64,000 nt of DNA, taken from positions 5,709-69,708 of the forward strand of contig JBGAUE010000017.1 in assembly GCA_044228795.1 (NCBI GenBank), written 5' to 3'. Under the pieces are notes generated by a model. It did no database searches. It was not told the origin of the DNA and saw only the letters and a list, made by a program, of their open reading frames with translations. Both the position numbers and the translations under genes were made by a program. The stretch's first letter is position 1. Each line of letters begins with the position of its first letter. Source of the DNA: M0108 sp044228795. GTDB lineage: Bacteria; Pseudomonadota; Gammaproteobacteria; Chromatiales; Chromatiaceae. Shown here piece by piece: positions 7,610 through 16,598 of the stretch.

Positions 7610-9265
7610 CTAGGGGTGGTGGACTGTGATGGGAGCGGTTTCAAATTCCCTCTTAAAGCGCTCCAGATCCAGGACGGTTCCACAGACGAGCAGGACGTCA
7701 TCGGGACGAATTTGGAAGGCCCTGGGAAATTCCACCAGTGCCTCCCCGCTACGTTCAATGGCGATGATGTTGGCGCCCGATCGTTCACGCACCTGGGCGT
7801 GCCAGGGATGCTCACCTTCCAGGGTTCCGACGCCCAGCCGGATAATTCTGATACCGTTTTCAACGGGCACTAATTGCTTGTCGAGCAGGTGATAGGCCAG
7901 AATCTTTCCGGCTACCTCCCCTTCAGAGATGGCGAAGTCGGCTCCGGAACGGTACATCCGTTCGGTGTTGTGGGTGCGACTGACGCGGACAATCAAGGGC
8001 ACTTCCGGGGCATAGTCGCGCACTGCGGCGGTGGCGAAGATGGCCTCGCTGTCATCGCTCAGGGCCAGGATGATGGCGCTGGCCTCGCGCACCCGGGCCT
8101 TCTTGAGGGTTGCGAATTCGAGTACGTTGCCAATGACATCAACGCCGGCGGTTCGCCGGATGTCGATGACGGTGCAGGTTTCCCCGACATCTTGCAGCAT
8201 CTGCGCGACCTTGAAGCCGACGGCGCCGTAACCGGCGACCACGATGGGCCCGGAACGCCGTATCGGCATGGCCATCCGTTCGACCTTCTCCAGATTGGCA
8301 AGGAGGCCAACGACGATAAGAATGGCTCCAGCCCTGAGCAGGGTATCGGGGCCCTGCGCCGCGGTAAATGTGCCACCATGCCATTGTCCAATGACAGATA
8401 CGCCGTGTTGTTGGCGGAGATTCAGATCCCCGAGCCTCATGTCGGCAAGAGGACTGTCAGGGCGAATGCGAAATTCGGTCAGCCCGATTTTGGTGCCGAG
8501 GAGGTGCATGCCCTCGGCGGGTGGGCTTATGCGCAGACTGGCCCGCGAGGCGAGGGCGCCGCCGAGGACATGGGCGGGCGTGAAGACGTCGGTGGCGCCG
8601 ATCCGCAGCATGGGCGCCCGATACAGGGGTTCTCGGGCCAGCGCGAAGATTTGTCCCGTAAAACCCGCTTCGCGCGCGAGAATCGTGCAGGTGGCGTTGG
8701 CGTGATCGTTACCGAGGGTTACGACCGCCCGGGCATCCTTGACATTGGCCATGACCGAGGGGTCCTGGCCTAGTCTGCCGAAAACCACCGTATATTTGCG
8801 ATCCCGCAGGGTTTGCGCCAATTGCATGTCTTCTTCGTAGATGACGAAGGGCGTTCCGGAGCGTTGAAATTCCCCGAGCAGGGATTCGATGGCGGGGCCA
8901 TGGCGATAAAAGAGGACCTTGCCCGCCATGGCCGGTAACTGGCGTGGCAGGCGCGTCTGGAAACGCTCCTCCAGGTAGGGCAACAGAAAAATAGGGAAAA
9001 TCAGGAAGACCAGAAATTGCCCCATAATTTGGCCCAGAATGACGAAGAGCGCGAAGACCGGGTGTTGCCAGTGGCTGTCGTTCCCATAGCCGGTAGTGGT
9101 CATGGTTTCCGTAGCCCATTGCAGGCTTTCCAAGAAGGTGCGCGGCGACCCCTCGAAATGCTCCATGCCGGTCATATAAATCAAGGCCATGACCACGAGA
9201 GCGGCCGGCAGGGCGGCGACGAAGAGGAGCAGACGCCGAGTCGATCGTGAGATATTGATTGCCAT
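7610..9265 (-). CDS. potassium channel with two RCK (TrkA-type) domains
   Basis: A 551-residue protein. The N-terminus has two membrane helices around a pore loop whose filter TTTGYG (about residues 56-61) is the potassium-selectivity signature. It is followed by two cytoplasmic RCK/TrkA-N regions: the first is poorly conserved in its GxGxxG motif, the second contains VVAGYGAVGFKVAQML and VIDIRR. TrkA-C-like segments follow each. The protein should conduct K+ with ligand gating. It lies 79 bp downstream of kdpE on the same strand and next to trkAH, so the whole block is devoted to potassium. Confidence 0.88.
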   Translation of the reverse strand: MAINISRSTRRLLLFVAALPAALVVMALIYMTGMEHFEGSPRTFLESLQWATETMTTTGYGNDSHWQHPVFALFVILGQIMGQFLVFLIFPIFLLPYLEERFQTRLPRQLPAMAGKVLFYRHGPAIESLLGEFQRSGTPFVIYEEDMQLAQTLRDRKYTVVFGRLGQDPSVMANVKDARAVVTLGNDHANATCTILAREAGFTGQIFALAREPLYRAPMLRIGATDVFTPAHVLGGALASRASLRISPPAEGMHLLGTKIGLTEFRIRPDSPLADMRLGDLNLRQQHGVSVIGQWHGGTFTAAQGPDTLLRAGAILIVVGLLANLEKVERMAMPIRRSGPIVVAGYGAVGFKVAQMLQDVGETCTVIDIRRTAGVDVIGNVLEFATLKKARVREASAIILALSDDSEAIFATAAVRDYAPEVPLIVRVSRTHNTERMYRSGADFAISEGEVAGKILAYHLLDKQLVPVENGIRIIRLGVGTLEGEHPWHAQVRERSGANIIAIERSGEALVEFPRAFQIRPDDVLLVCGTVLDLERFKREFETAPITVHHP

Positions 9266-9344
9266 GTTTGGATAAGGGTCTGACGTTCAGGTGGGGATGG
9301 CTTCAGGCATGGCTAAGAGGCGAGATGGGAAGGGATGGTGTTGC

Positions 9345-10043
9345 TCACACCGCCAACCGATAGCCGATGCCCTGGACCGTCAGGATGAAGCGTGGATGCA
9401 TAGGATCGTCGCCCATTTTTTGCCGCAGATGACCAACGAGCACCCGAAGATAATGGGTGTCCTCCTGGTGTCCACTGCCCCAGACCTCGCGGAGGATTTG
9501 CTCATGGGTCAGGACCTGGCCCTGGCTGGCTACGAGGAGGCCGAGGAGGGCAAATTCCTTGCGCGATAGGGATACCAGGGCGCCATCGACCATGACCTCG
9601 CGCCGCCCCAGATCGACACGCAACCCAGGTGACTCGAACACGGCCGAGGCCGCCGCCTGGCGTTCCTCCTTGCGCAGCAGAACCCTGACCCGGGCCATGA
9701 GTTCGCCAATGCCAAAGGGCTTGGTGACATAGTCGTTGGCACCGGCGTCCAGGGCCTGGATTTTCTCGGTCTCGGAGGCCCGCACCGACAGCACCAGGAT
9801 GGGAATGGCCGACCAGGCCCGCAGGCGACGGATGAAATCCAGGCCATCGAGATCGGGCAGCCCCAGATCCAGGATCACCAGGTTGGGTGGCGTGGCCGCG
9901 CAGAGGCTAAGTCCTTCCTCGCCGAGGCGCGCCTCCCACACCTGGTAGCCCTGGGCCTCCAGGCTGATGCGCACGAATTTGCGGATTTGTGCCTCATCCT
10001 CGACGATCAGCAGGGTCTCGATTCCACTCGTCATCGCTGTCAT
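9345..10043 (-). CDS. kdpE: KdpE-like OmpR-family response regulator
   Basis: A 232-residue regulator with an N-terminal receiver domain (LLIVEDEAQIRKFVR, phospho-acceptor Asp in LVILDLGLPDLDG, Lys in DYVTKPF) and a C-terminal winged-helix DNA-binding domain (SRKEFALLGLLVASQGQVL, ending FILTVQGIGYRL). It overlaps the kinase gene by 4 bp. In most bacteria KdpE activates the kdpFABC K+ pump, but no pump gene is in this window; the downstream channel or divergent trkH are plausible targets. Confidence 0.9.
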   Translation of the reverse strand: MTAMTSGIETLLIVEDEAQIRKFVRISLEAQGYQVWEARLGEEGLSLCAATPPNLVILDLGLPDLDGLDFIRRLRAWSAIPILVLSVRASETEKIQALDAGANDYVTKPFGIGELMARVRVLLRKEERQAAASAVFESPGLRVDLGRREVMVDGALVSLSRKEFALLGLLVASQGQVLTHEQILREVWGSGHQEDTHYLRVLVGHLRQKMGDDPMHPRFILTVQGIGYRLAV

Positions 10044-11575
10044 GGTTTGGCCTCCGGACTGGCGAGGGGTAGACTGAGCCGCATCCGGGTTCCCCTTCCC
10101 GAGGGCCCCGGCAGCGCCAGGACTTGGCCGCCGTGGGCGCCGATCATGCCCCGGCAGATGGCCAGGCCCAGGCCACTGCCGACGCGGTTGTCACGATCTC
10201 CCCGCCGCACCGAGTAGAACATGTCAAATACCGCCTCTCGTTCGCTCTCCGGGATGCCGGGACCTTGATCACGCACCTCGATCCAGATCTCGTCCCCGGC
10301 CCGCTCGGCCTGGATACCAATCTGGCCCTGTTCGGGGGAAAATCGCGCGGCGTTATCCAGCAGATTGATCAGGGCTTGCTCGATCAGGGAACCATGGACC
10401 CACAGCAGGGGCAGGTCATCGGGAATCTGTACCATTACCTGCAAACCCTCAAGGACGTCCGTGAGTCGGGCGATGGCGCTGGCGATGATGTCGTGCAGGT
10501 CCACCCAGTCCCGGTGCAGATTCAGCTTGCCCTGACCGATGCGGGTCATGTCCAGCAGGTTTTGGATATGGCGATCCAGGCGTTGGGCCTCGGCCGCGAC
10601 CATGGCTAACAAGTCCCGGCGATCCCCGACACTGAAGGAATCGCCATATTCCAGCAAGCTGGTGGCCGAGCCGATAATAGAGGCCAGGGGGGTACGCAGA
10701 TCATGGGAGACGGAGGACAACAGGGCCGAACGCAACTGCTCCGTCTCCGAGATGAGCTTGGCCTGTTCGAGATCCGCCGCCAGCCGGATGCGGTCGAGGG
10801 CCATGGCTGCCTGATCGCACAGGCTACGCAGCGACTCGATTTGGTCTGGATCAGCCTGCCCCGTCATCGTCACCAGACCAATGGTCCCCCTGTCCGTCGC
10901 CAAGTGGTGGAAGACCCAGTCGCCCCTCACCAGGGGCTTTCGTCCCACCTCATTCCATGCAGCGATCAATTCTTCCGGGGCCAGTAGCCGGTCATCACCC
11001 CGTCTGCGGCGCTCCCTTGGCGGATCCTTGCCCTCGGTGATCAGGATGCGGATCGCGCCCGCCGCCCCCGGTCGCACCAAGGCAAGCTGATCGGCCAGGG
11101 CATCGAGCACCTCCTCTGTGTCCATGGCGGAGGCCAGGCGGCGGCTGAAATCATAGAGGTGAGAGATTCGCGCCAGGGAGGCGCGGCGCTCGGCCATTTC
11201 CTGGCGCATGCGGGAGGCCAGGTTGCCGGAAATAGCTGATACTAAAAGAAAAAATGCCAGGGTCGTTACGTCCCCATCGTCTGCCACCTTGAAGGTGTGA
11301 TAAGGCTCGGTAAAGAAGAAATTAAAGGCGAGAAAGCTCAGGAAACTGGCCAGCAACGAGGGGCCTAGGCTGGCGCGGGCGGAAACGACGAGTACCCCGG
11401 TCAGGAAGAGGAGCGGGCGGCTGGCATGGGAGAAAAGCCCGGGCAGGAGGAAGGCGAGGGCAACTGTAACCGCCACGACCACCACGGCGAAGAGATAGGG
11501 CATCAGGGGCGCCCGGGCCTGGGCCTGGAACTCAAAGAAGTGGGTGTCCAGAGATGAAAAGACGGATAAGGCCAA
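10040..11575 (-). CDS. KdpD-like sensor histidine kinase lacking the N-terminal sensor part
   Basis: A 511-residue kinase. It begins almost directly with the DUF4118 four-helix membrane region (residues about 23-115, FNFFFTEPYHTF), then a GAF-like domain, HisKA with phospho-acceptor His in SVSHDLRTPLASIIG, and HATPase (NLLDNAARFSPEQG, GPGIP, GSGLGLAI). Full-length KdpD has about 390 additional N-terminal residues (KdpD and Usp domains with Walker motifs); these are absent and the upstream DNA is non-coding. The start is TTG at 11573-11575. Confidence 0.88.
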   Translation of the reverse strand: MALSVFSSLDTHFFEFQAQARAPLMPYLFAVVVVAVTVALAFLLPGLFSHASRPLLFLTGVLVVSARASLGPSLLASFLSFLAFNFFFTEPYHTFKVADDGDVTTLAFFLLVSAISGNLASRMRQEMAERRASLARISHLYDFSRRLASAMDTEEVLDALADQLALVRPGAAGAIRILITEGKDPPRERRRRGDDRLLAPEELIAAWNEVGRKPLVRGDWVFHHLATDRGTIGLVTMTGQADPDQIESLRSLCDQAAMALDRIRLAADLEQAKLISETEQLRSALLSSVSHDLRTPLASIIGSATSLLEYGDSFSVGDRRDLLAMVAAEAQRLDRHIQNLLDMTRIGQGKLNLHRDWVDLHDIIASAIARLTDVLEGLQVMVQIPDDLPLLWVHGSLIEQALINLLDNAARFSPEQGQIGIQAERAGDEIWIEVRDQGPGIPESEREAVFDMFYSVRRGDRDNRVGSGLGLAICRGMIGAHGGQVLALPGPSGRGTRMRLSLPLASPEAKP

Positions 11576-11829
11576 TAGCGCACCGGAATGGTCGAGGAGA
11601 TATTTTTCTATATATTGCTTAGATATACTGGCCTAGTTGTCTAGCTCCGGGTGTAAAAATTTCATTAAAATTTTACGCAACTTTTATATGACTCCTTGGG
11701 GAGGGACTCGATAATCTTGCCTCATTCTTGAGCTAGGGGACCCGATATAGGACTTGGGCCGGTCCTGGCTACCCCCGCGAGGGCGGGTACGCACCCCTGG
11801 AACAATCTCTCCTCGGTCTTTGTCTCCTT
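11576..11829. promoter_or_regulatory. divergent AT-rich control region between kdpD and trkH
   Basis: A 254-bp gap between divergent kinase and trkH genes, strikingly AT-rich in its first half against a GC-rich background. It contains a near-palindrome at 11653-11676 (GTAAAA ... TTTTAC arms, 24 bp overall) followed by CTTTTATATG. KdpE sites in enterobacteria are AT-rich and of similar length, so this is a candidate operator for the adjacent regulator. I could not assign confident -35/-10 pairs for either gene. Confidence 0.5.
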
Positions 11830-13278
11830 ATGCATTGGCGCGCCATTACTCGGCTGTTCGGCATCTTACTGGTGCTCTATAGCCTTAACTTCCTGCCCTC
11901 GATCGGCATTGCTTACTACTATGGCGATAGCCAGGAAGGGATCTTTTATAACTCGTTTCTCCTGACCCTGGCGGCGGGAGGGCTCCTCTGGCTACCCAAT
12001 TGGCATGCGCACCAAGAGCTCTCGGTGCGCGATGGCTTTCTGGTGGTCACCCTCTTCTGGATACTGCTCGGGGTGGTTGGGGCCCTGCCCTTCATGTTCG
12101 GACTGCATTGGAGCCTGACGGACGCGGTCTTCGAATCCATCTCCGGTTTCACCACCACGGGCGCCAGCATTATCGCCAGTGGTATCGACCAACTGCCACC
12201 CTCCATCCAATACCACCGTCAGCAACTCAACTTTCTCGGGGGTATGGGCATCGTGGTCCTGGCCGTCGCTGTGCTGCCTCTGCTGGGGGTCGGTGGCATG
12301 CAGCTCTACCGGGCCGAGTCCTCGGGGGTCTCCAAGAACGAAAAGTTGACGCCCCGCATCGCCGAAACGGCCCGCTCCCTCTGGCTGGTCTATTTCGTCC
12401 TCACCCTCGGTTGCGCTCTGGCCTTTTGGGCTGCGGGTATGAGCCTTTTCGATGCCATTGGCCATTCCTACGCGGCCGTCGGGACCGGCGGCTTCTCGAC
12501 CCATGATGCCAGTTTTGGCTATTGGAACAGCCCGCTAATTGAGGGTATCGCTATCTTCTTCATGATCGCCGGGGGCGCCAATTTTGCCGTCCATTTCCTC
12601 GCCTGGCAACGCCGGTCGCTTTGGCCCCTGGTCCGGGATTCGGAGGTACGGGCCTACGTCCTCATTTTCCTGGTTTCGAGCCTCTTCGTCGCCGCCACCC
12701 TGGCCCTGACCGGGACTTACGACAATGGCTGGCAGGCCTTGCGCCATGGCGCCTTCCAGGTCGCCTCTATCTTGACCAGTACGGGCTTTACTACCGCGGT
12801 CTTCGCCGACTGGCCCCTCTATCTGCCCCTGGTATTGGTCACCCTCTCCTTTATTGGCGGCTGTGCCGGCTCCACGGCGGGTGGGATCAAGGTCGTGCGG
12901 ATCCAATTATTGGGTAAGCTCGGCCTGCGACAACTCTTTCTGCTCGCTCATCCCCAGGCCGTAACGCACATCAAGCTGGGCCGGCGGCCGGTCTCGGATC
13001 AGATCTTGTTCTCGGTCTGGGGCTTCTACGTCCTCTACATCTCCAGCACCCTGCTCTTGACGATCGCCATGATGGGGGCTGGCCTGGACTTTGTCTCTGC
13101 CTTTGGCGCAGTCCAGGCCACCATCAATCTCTGTGGGCCAGGTCTGGGCAAGGTCGCCGTCACCTTTGCTGAGGTCAATGACACGGTCAAATGGCTGGGA
13201 TCATTCGCCATGTTGTTGGGCCGGCTTGAGATTTTCACACTCCTGATCCTCTTCCTGCCGGCCTATTGGCGGCATTGA
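11830..13278 (+). CDS. trkH: Trk potassium uptake protein TrkH (copy 1)
   Basis: A 482-residue membrane pore subunit of the Trk K+ uptake system. Four pore-loop repeats can be recognised: SISGFTTTGAS, AAVGTGGFSTHD, ILTSTGFTTAVF and NLCGPGLGKVA, each with the conserved filter glycine. It is followed by its partner trkA, 34 bp downstream. A second trkH lies at 45463-46914 on the other strand; the two proteins are clearly related but not near-identical. Confidence 0.95.
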   Translation: MHWRAITRLFGILLVLYSLNFLPSIGIAYYYGDSQEGIFYNSFLLTLAAGGLLWLPNWHAHQELSVRDGFLVVTLFWILLGVVGALPFMFGLHWSLTDAVFESISGFTTTGASIIASGIDQLPPSIQYHRQQLNFLGGMGIVVLAVAVLPLLGVGGMQLYRAESSGVSKNEKLTPRIAETARSLWLVYFVLTLGCALAFWAAGMSLFDAIGHSYAAVGTGGFSTHDASFGYWNSPLIEGIAIFFMIAGGANFAVHFLAWQRRSLWPLVRDSEVRAYVLIFLVSSLFVAATLALTGTYDNGWQALRHGAFQVASILTSTGFTTAVFADWPLYLPLVLVTLSFIGGCAGSTAGGIKVVRIQLLGKLGLRQLFLLAHPQAVTHIKLGRRPVSDQILFSVWGFYVLYISSTLLLTIAMMGAGLDFVSAFGAVQATINLCGPGLGKVAVTFAEVNDTVKWLGSFAMLLGRLEIFTLLILFLPAYWRH

Positions 13279-13312
13279 TACCCGCTATGCCGCGGAGTCG
13301 GGCTAATAAACC

Positions 13313-14686
13313 ATGAAAATCGTTATCCTCGGTGCGGGCCAGGTTGGCCGTACGGTTGCCCATAGCCTCGCCAGCGAGGATAACGACATCACGGTTGTCG
13401 ATCGCGATCCCCAACTGTTGCAGCTCCTCCAGGAGCGTCTTGACCTGCGCACGGTTACGGGTCATGCCGCTTACCCGGAGGTGCTGATCGAGGCCGGTAT
13501 CCAGAACGCCGATCTCATTTTGGCCGTCACCAATAGTGACGAAACCAACATGATCGCCTGCCATCTCGCCTATACCTTGTTTCGCACCCCCACGCGGTTG
13601 GCGCGGGTACGAGACCCCAACTATCTCGCCCACCCCAAACTTTTCTCCCCCACCGCTATCCCCATTGACTATATCGTCAGCCCCGAACGGTTGGTTGCCA
13701 TTTTTATCCTGCACCTAATCGAACAGCCGGGTTGTTTGCAAATCCTCGACTTTTTTGATGGTCAGGCGCAATTGGTGGCGGTGCGGACCACGGCGGGAAG
13801 CCCCATGGTGGGACGGTCACTGCTTGTTCTGGCGAGCCGGGTTCCCGACGCGGAGTGCCGACTGGTGGCCATCTACCGGCGTGGCCGGGTCATCATGCCG
13901 GAGGGCGCCACGCGTATCGAGGTAGATGACGAGATTTTTTTCCTCGCGGTCAGCCCAGACATCCCCAAATTCGTCGGTGCCTTCCATCAATCCCGGGGGC
14001 CCTATCACCGGGTCATGATCGCGGGAGGCGGGAATATCGGCAAGCAATTGGCGGAGCGCATCGAGACCCATCACCAAGTCAAGATCATTGAACGGGATGC
14101 CAGCCGTTGCCAATATCTGGCCGAAGGTCTGAAGAGTACCCTTGTCCTCCGCGGCGACGCGGGTGACGCGGACCTGCTGCGGCGGGAGGATATCGCCAAC
14201 ATTGACGTCTTCTGCGCCCTGACCAACGACGAGGAGGCCAACATCCTGTCGGCGACTCTGGCCAAGCGGTTGGGGGTACGTAAGACCATCGCCATTGTCA
14301 ATAGTCCCAACTATGTCGATCTGGTGCAGGACACCGCCATCGATATTGCCGTGTCCCCAGCCCAGGTCACCATCGGCGCTCTGCTCACCCATATTCGCCG
14401 CGGCGACGTGGAGGCGGTTTATTCACTTCGGCGTGGTGCTGCCGAGGCTATAGAGCTCACCGTCCATGGGGATAGTCGCTCTTCCCGCGTCATTGACCGC
14501 CCCCTAGCCAAACTGGCGCTGCCGCCAGGAGTCAGCATCGGCGTCATTGCCCGCCAGAACCAAATTATCTTTCCTCACCACGATAGCCGCATCGAGCCAG
14601 AGGACCGGGTTGTCCTGTTTCTGGCCGACAAACGCCAGATCAAGGCCGTTGAGCGACTCTTTGATGTCACTTTTTCATTTCTTTAA
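13313..14686 (+). CDS. trkA: Trk system regulatory subunit TrkA (copy 1)
   Basis: A 457-residue cytoplasmic NAD(H)-binding gating subunit. It has two RCK modules, each with a TrkA-N Rossmann fold (MKIVILGAGQVGRTVAHSL near residue 1; MIAGGGNIGKQLAERI near residue 232) and a TrkA-C part. Length and layout match the family. It lies directly after trkH and is followed without a gap by a DUF6394 gene, so a three-gene operon is likely. Confidence 0.95.
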   Translation: MKIVILGAGQVGRTVAHSLASEDNDITVVDRDPQLLQLLQERLDLRTVTGHAAYPEVLIEAGIQNADLILAVTNSDETNMIACHLAYTLFRTPTRLARVRDPNYLAHPKLFSPTAIPIDYIVSPERLVAIFILHLIEQPGCLQILDFFDGQAQLVAVRTTAGSPMVGRSLLVLASRVPDAECRLVAIYRRGRVIMPEGATRIEVDDEIFFLAVSPDIPKFVGAFHQSRGPYHRVMIAGGGNIGKQLAERIETHHQVKIIERDASRCQYLAEGLKSTLVLRGDAGDADLLRREDIANIDVFCALTNDEEANILSATLAKRLGVRKTIAIVNSPNYVDLVQDTAIDIAVSPAQVTIGALLTHIRRGDVEAVYSLRRGAAEAIELTVHGDSRSSRVIDRPLAKLALPPGVSIGVIARQNQIIFPHHDSRIEPEDRVVLFLADKRQIKAVERLFDVTFSFL

Positions 14687-14695
14687 GTGCCATTC

Positions 14696-15079
14696 ATGAA
14701 TCCGGAAAAGGTGGTCTTTGCCTTCTTCATCATCCTTTCCCTGACCCTCAACTTCGGCTTCTTTATCGGCGACGTGGACAATCCGGCGCATCACGATGCC
14801 TGGCAACTCTTCGCGACCCTGGTAGTAAATGCCATCGCCACTGTTCTCAAGTTTGGCGACCGCAGCCAGATGGGGGCCGTGCTCCTGGCCACCAGCCTGG
14901 CGGCCATACTCCAACTGATCGCCGCCGCGGTCGTCTGGACCGCGGCGGCCCATATCGCGCCATTAGGTCTGGTGCCCGGGGTGATGGCCAGCATCGTCTC
15001 CCTGAGTGGTGGCGCCATGATTGCTAATGTCATCTCGGTCGTGCTACTGGTTATCGAGACGGTCATGTTGCGGCGCTGA
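14696..15079 (+). CDS. DUF6394 small membrane protein
   Basis: A 127-residue protein with four hydrophobic segments. The N-terminal NPEKVVFAFFIILSLTLNFG, the DNPAHHD motif and VLKFGDRSQMGAVLLATSL match the DUF6394 family, which I recall as a neighbour of Trk genes in gammaproteobacteria; no function is assigned. The ATG at 14696 is preferred; a GTG at 14687 directly follows the trkA stop. Location suggests an accessory of the Trk transporter. Confidence 0.75.
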   Translation: MNPEKVVFAFFIILSLTLNFGFFIGDVDNPAHHDAWQLFATLVVNAIATVLKFGDRSQMGAVLLATSLAAILQLIAAAVVWTAAAHIAPLGLVPGVMASIVSLSGGAMIANVISVVLLVIETVMLRR

Positions 15080-15207
15080 CAGAGGCCATTGCCATGGCGA
15101 GGGATGTGGAGTCCGCCTAATCTCGTCGCGTTTTGCCCTGCCGACCCTCATGGCCGGCGTTCCCCGCCTGCTTGCTCTCGCTCCCAGCCTGCCCGTAGCG
15201 GCGATTC

Positions 15208-15216
15208 TGTTAGAAT
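15208..15216 (+). promoter_or_regulatory. extended -10 element upstream of proA
   Basis: TGTTAGAAT is an extended -10 (TGnTAnAAT). It sits 68 bp before the proA ATG in the 204-bp gap after the DUF6394 gene. No good -35 is visible, as is common for extended -10 promoters. The same TGnTAGAAT string occurs before gltX at 34456. Confidence 0.4.
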
Positions 15217-15283
15217 CCGCACACGCTTGAGCCCCCTGGGCTTGCCAAACCCGCTTATCCATCAGCCTAACGGGATCTCACCC

Positions 15284-16558
15284 ATGTCCGAGACACAGAT
15301 CAGCGATCTCGCCGCCTACATGCGGCAGGTCGGCGAGCGGGCCCGGTCCGCCTCGCGCCAGTTGGCCAGGGCCGAGACGGCCGCCAAAAATGGGGCACTG
15401 CTGGCGATCGCCGAGGATCTGGATGCGAATCGCAGGGATCTCATGGCGGCCAACCGGCAAGATCTGGAGGTGGGGGTGGCCCAAGGGCTGGGCGCGGCCC
15501 TGCTGGATCGCCTGGAGCTGACCCCGGGGCGGATCGATGCCATGATCGCGGGGTTGCGGGAGGTCGCGGCCCTGGCGGACCCCGTGGGGGCAATTTTCGA
15601 TCTCAACTACCGGCCCTCCGGGATTCAGGTCGGGCGGATGCGGGTCCCCTTGGGTGTGGTCGGCATCATCTACGAATCCCGGCCCAACGTGACCGCGGAC
15701 GCGGCGGCACTCTGTCTCAAATCCGGCAATGCCACCGTTTTGAGGGGTGGTTCCGAGGCCTTTCATTCCAATCAGGCGATTGCCGCTTGCATCCAGCGCG
15801 GCCTGGCTTCGGCCGGGTTGCCAGAGGACGGGGTCCAGGTCCTCGCCACCACCGACCGCGCTGCCGTGGGCGCCCTGATCACCATGCCCGAATACGTGGA
15901 TGTCATCATCCCCCGCGGCGGCAAGGGCCTCATCGAGCGTATCAGCCGCGAGGCGAGGGTGCCGGTTATCAAGCATCTGGATGGCATCTGCCATGTCTAC
16001 ATCGACGATAAGGCCGACCCGGCCAAGGCCCTCCCCATCGTCATGAACGCCAAGACCCAGCGCTACGGTACCTGTAATACCCTGGAGACCCTGCTAGTTG
16101 CTGAAGGAGTCGCGGCGGGCCTGCTGCCCGGAATTGCGGTAGCCCTGCTTAAAAAGGGCGTCGAGCTGAGGGGTTGCCCCCGGACTTGCGGGCTCGTCCC
16201 CCAGGCGCTCCCGGCGACCGAGGCGGACTGGGACACTGAATATCTGGCGCCCGTCCTGTCGATTCGGGTGGTGGCGGACCTGGACGAGGCCATGGACCAC
16301 ATCGCCCGGCATGGGTCCCAGCATACTGATTCTATCGTTACCGAGGACTACAGTCGGGCTCGGCGATTCCTGCGTGAGGTGGACAGTAGTTCCGTCATGG
16401 TCAACGCCTCCACCCGTTTCGCGGATGGCTTCGAATACGGTCTGGGTGCGGAGATCGGCATCAGCACCGATAAGTTTCACGCCCGCGGCCCGGTTGGCCT
16501 GGAGGGTTTGACGTCGGTGAAATTCATTGTTCTGGGCAACGGCGAGGTGCGGGCTTGA
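15284..16558 (+). CDS. proA: gamma-glutamyl phosphate reductase
   Basis: A 424-residue enzyme of proline synthesis that reduces glutamyl-5-phosphate to the semialdehyde with NADPH. Recognised from PLGVVGIIYESRPNVTADAA, the HLDGICHVYID segment, the catalytic Cys in QRYGTCNTLETLL, and VNASTRFADGFEYGLGAEIGI. ATG at 15284 matches the family start; upstream in-frame codons overlap the promoter-like element. proB is not in the window. Confidence 0.97.
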   Translation: MSETQISDLAAYMRQVGERARSASRQLARAETAAKNGALLAIAEDLDANRRDLMAANRQDLEVGVAQGLGAALLDRLELTPGRIDAMIAGLREVAALADPVGAIFDLNYRPSGIQVGRMRVPLGVVGIIYESRPNVTADAAALCLKSGNATVLRGGSEAFHSNQAIAACIQRGLASAGLPEDGVQVLATTDRAAVGALITMPEYVDVIIPRGGKGLIERISREARVPVIKHLDGICHVYIDDKADPAKALPIVMNAKTQRYGTCNTLETLLVAEGVAAGLLPGIAVALLKKGVELRGCPRTCGLVPQALPATEADWDTEYLAPVLSIRVVADLDEAMDHIARHGSQHTDSIVTEDYSRARRFLREVDSSSVMVNASTRFADGFEYGLGAEIGISTDKFHARGPVGLEGLTSVKFIVLGNGEVRA

Positions 16559-16598
16559 TCCTGGCCCCGAGGATCGCCCGGCGGGTTTTACTGCCGGC

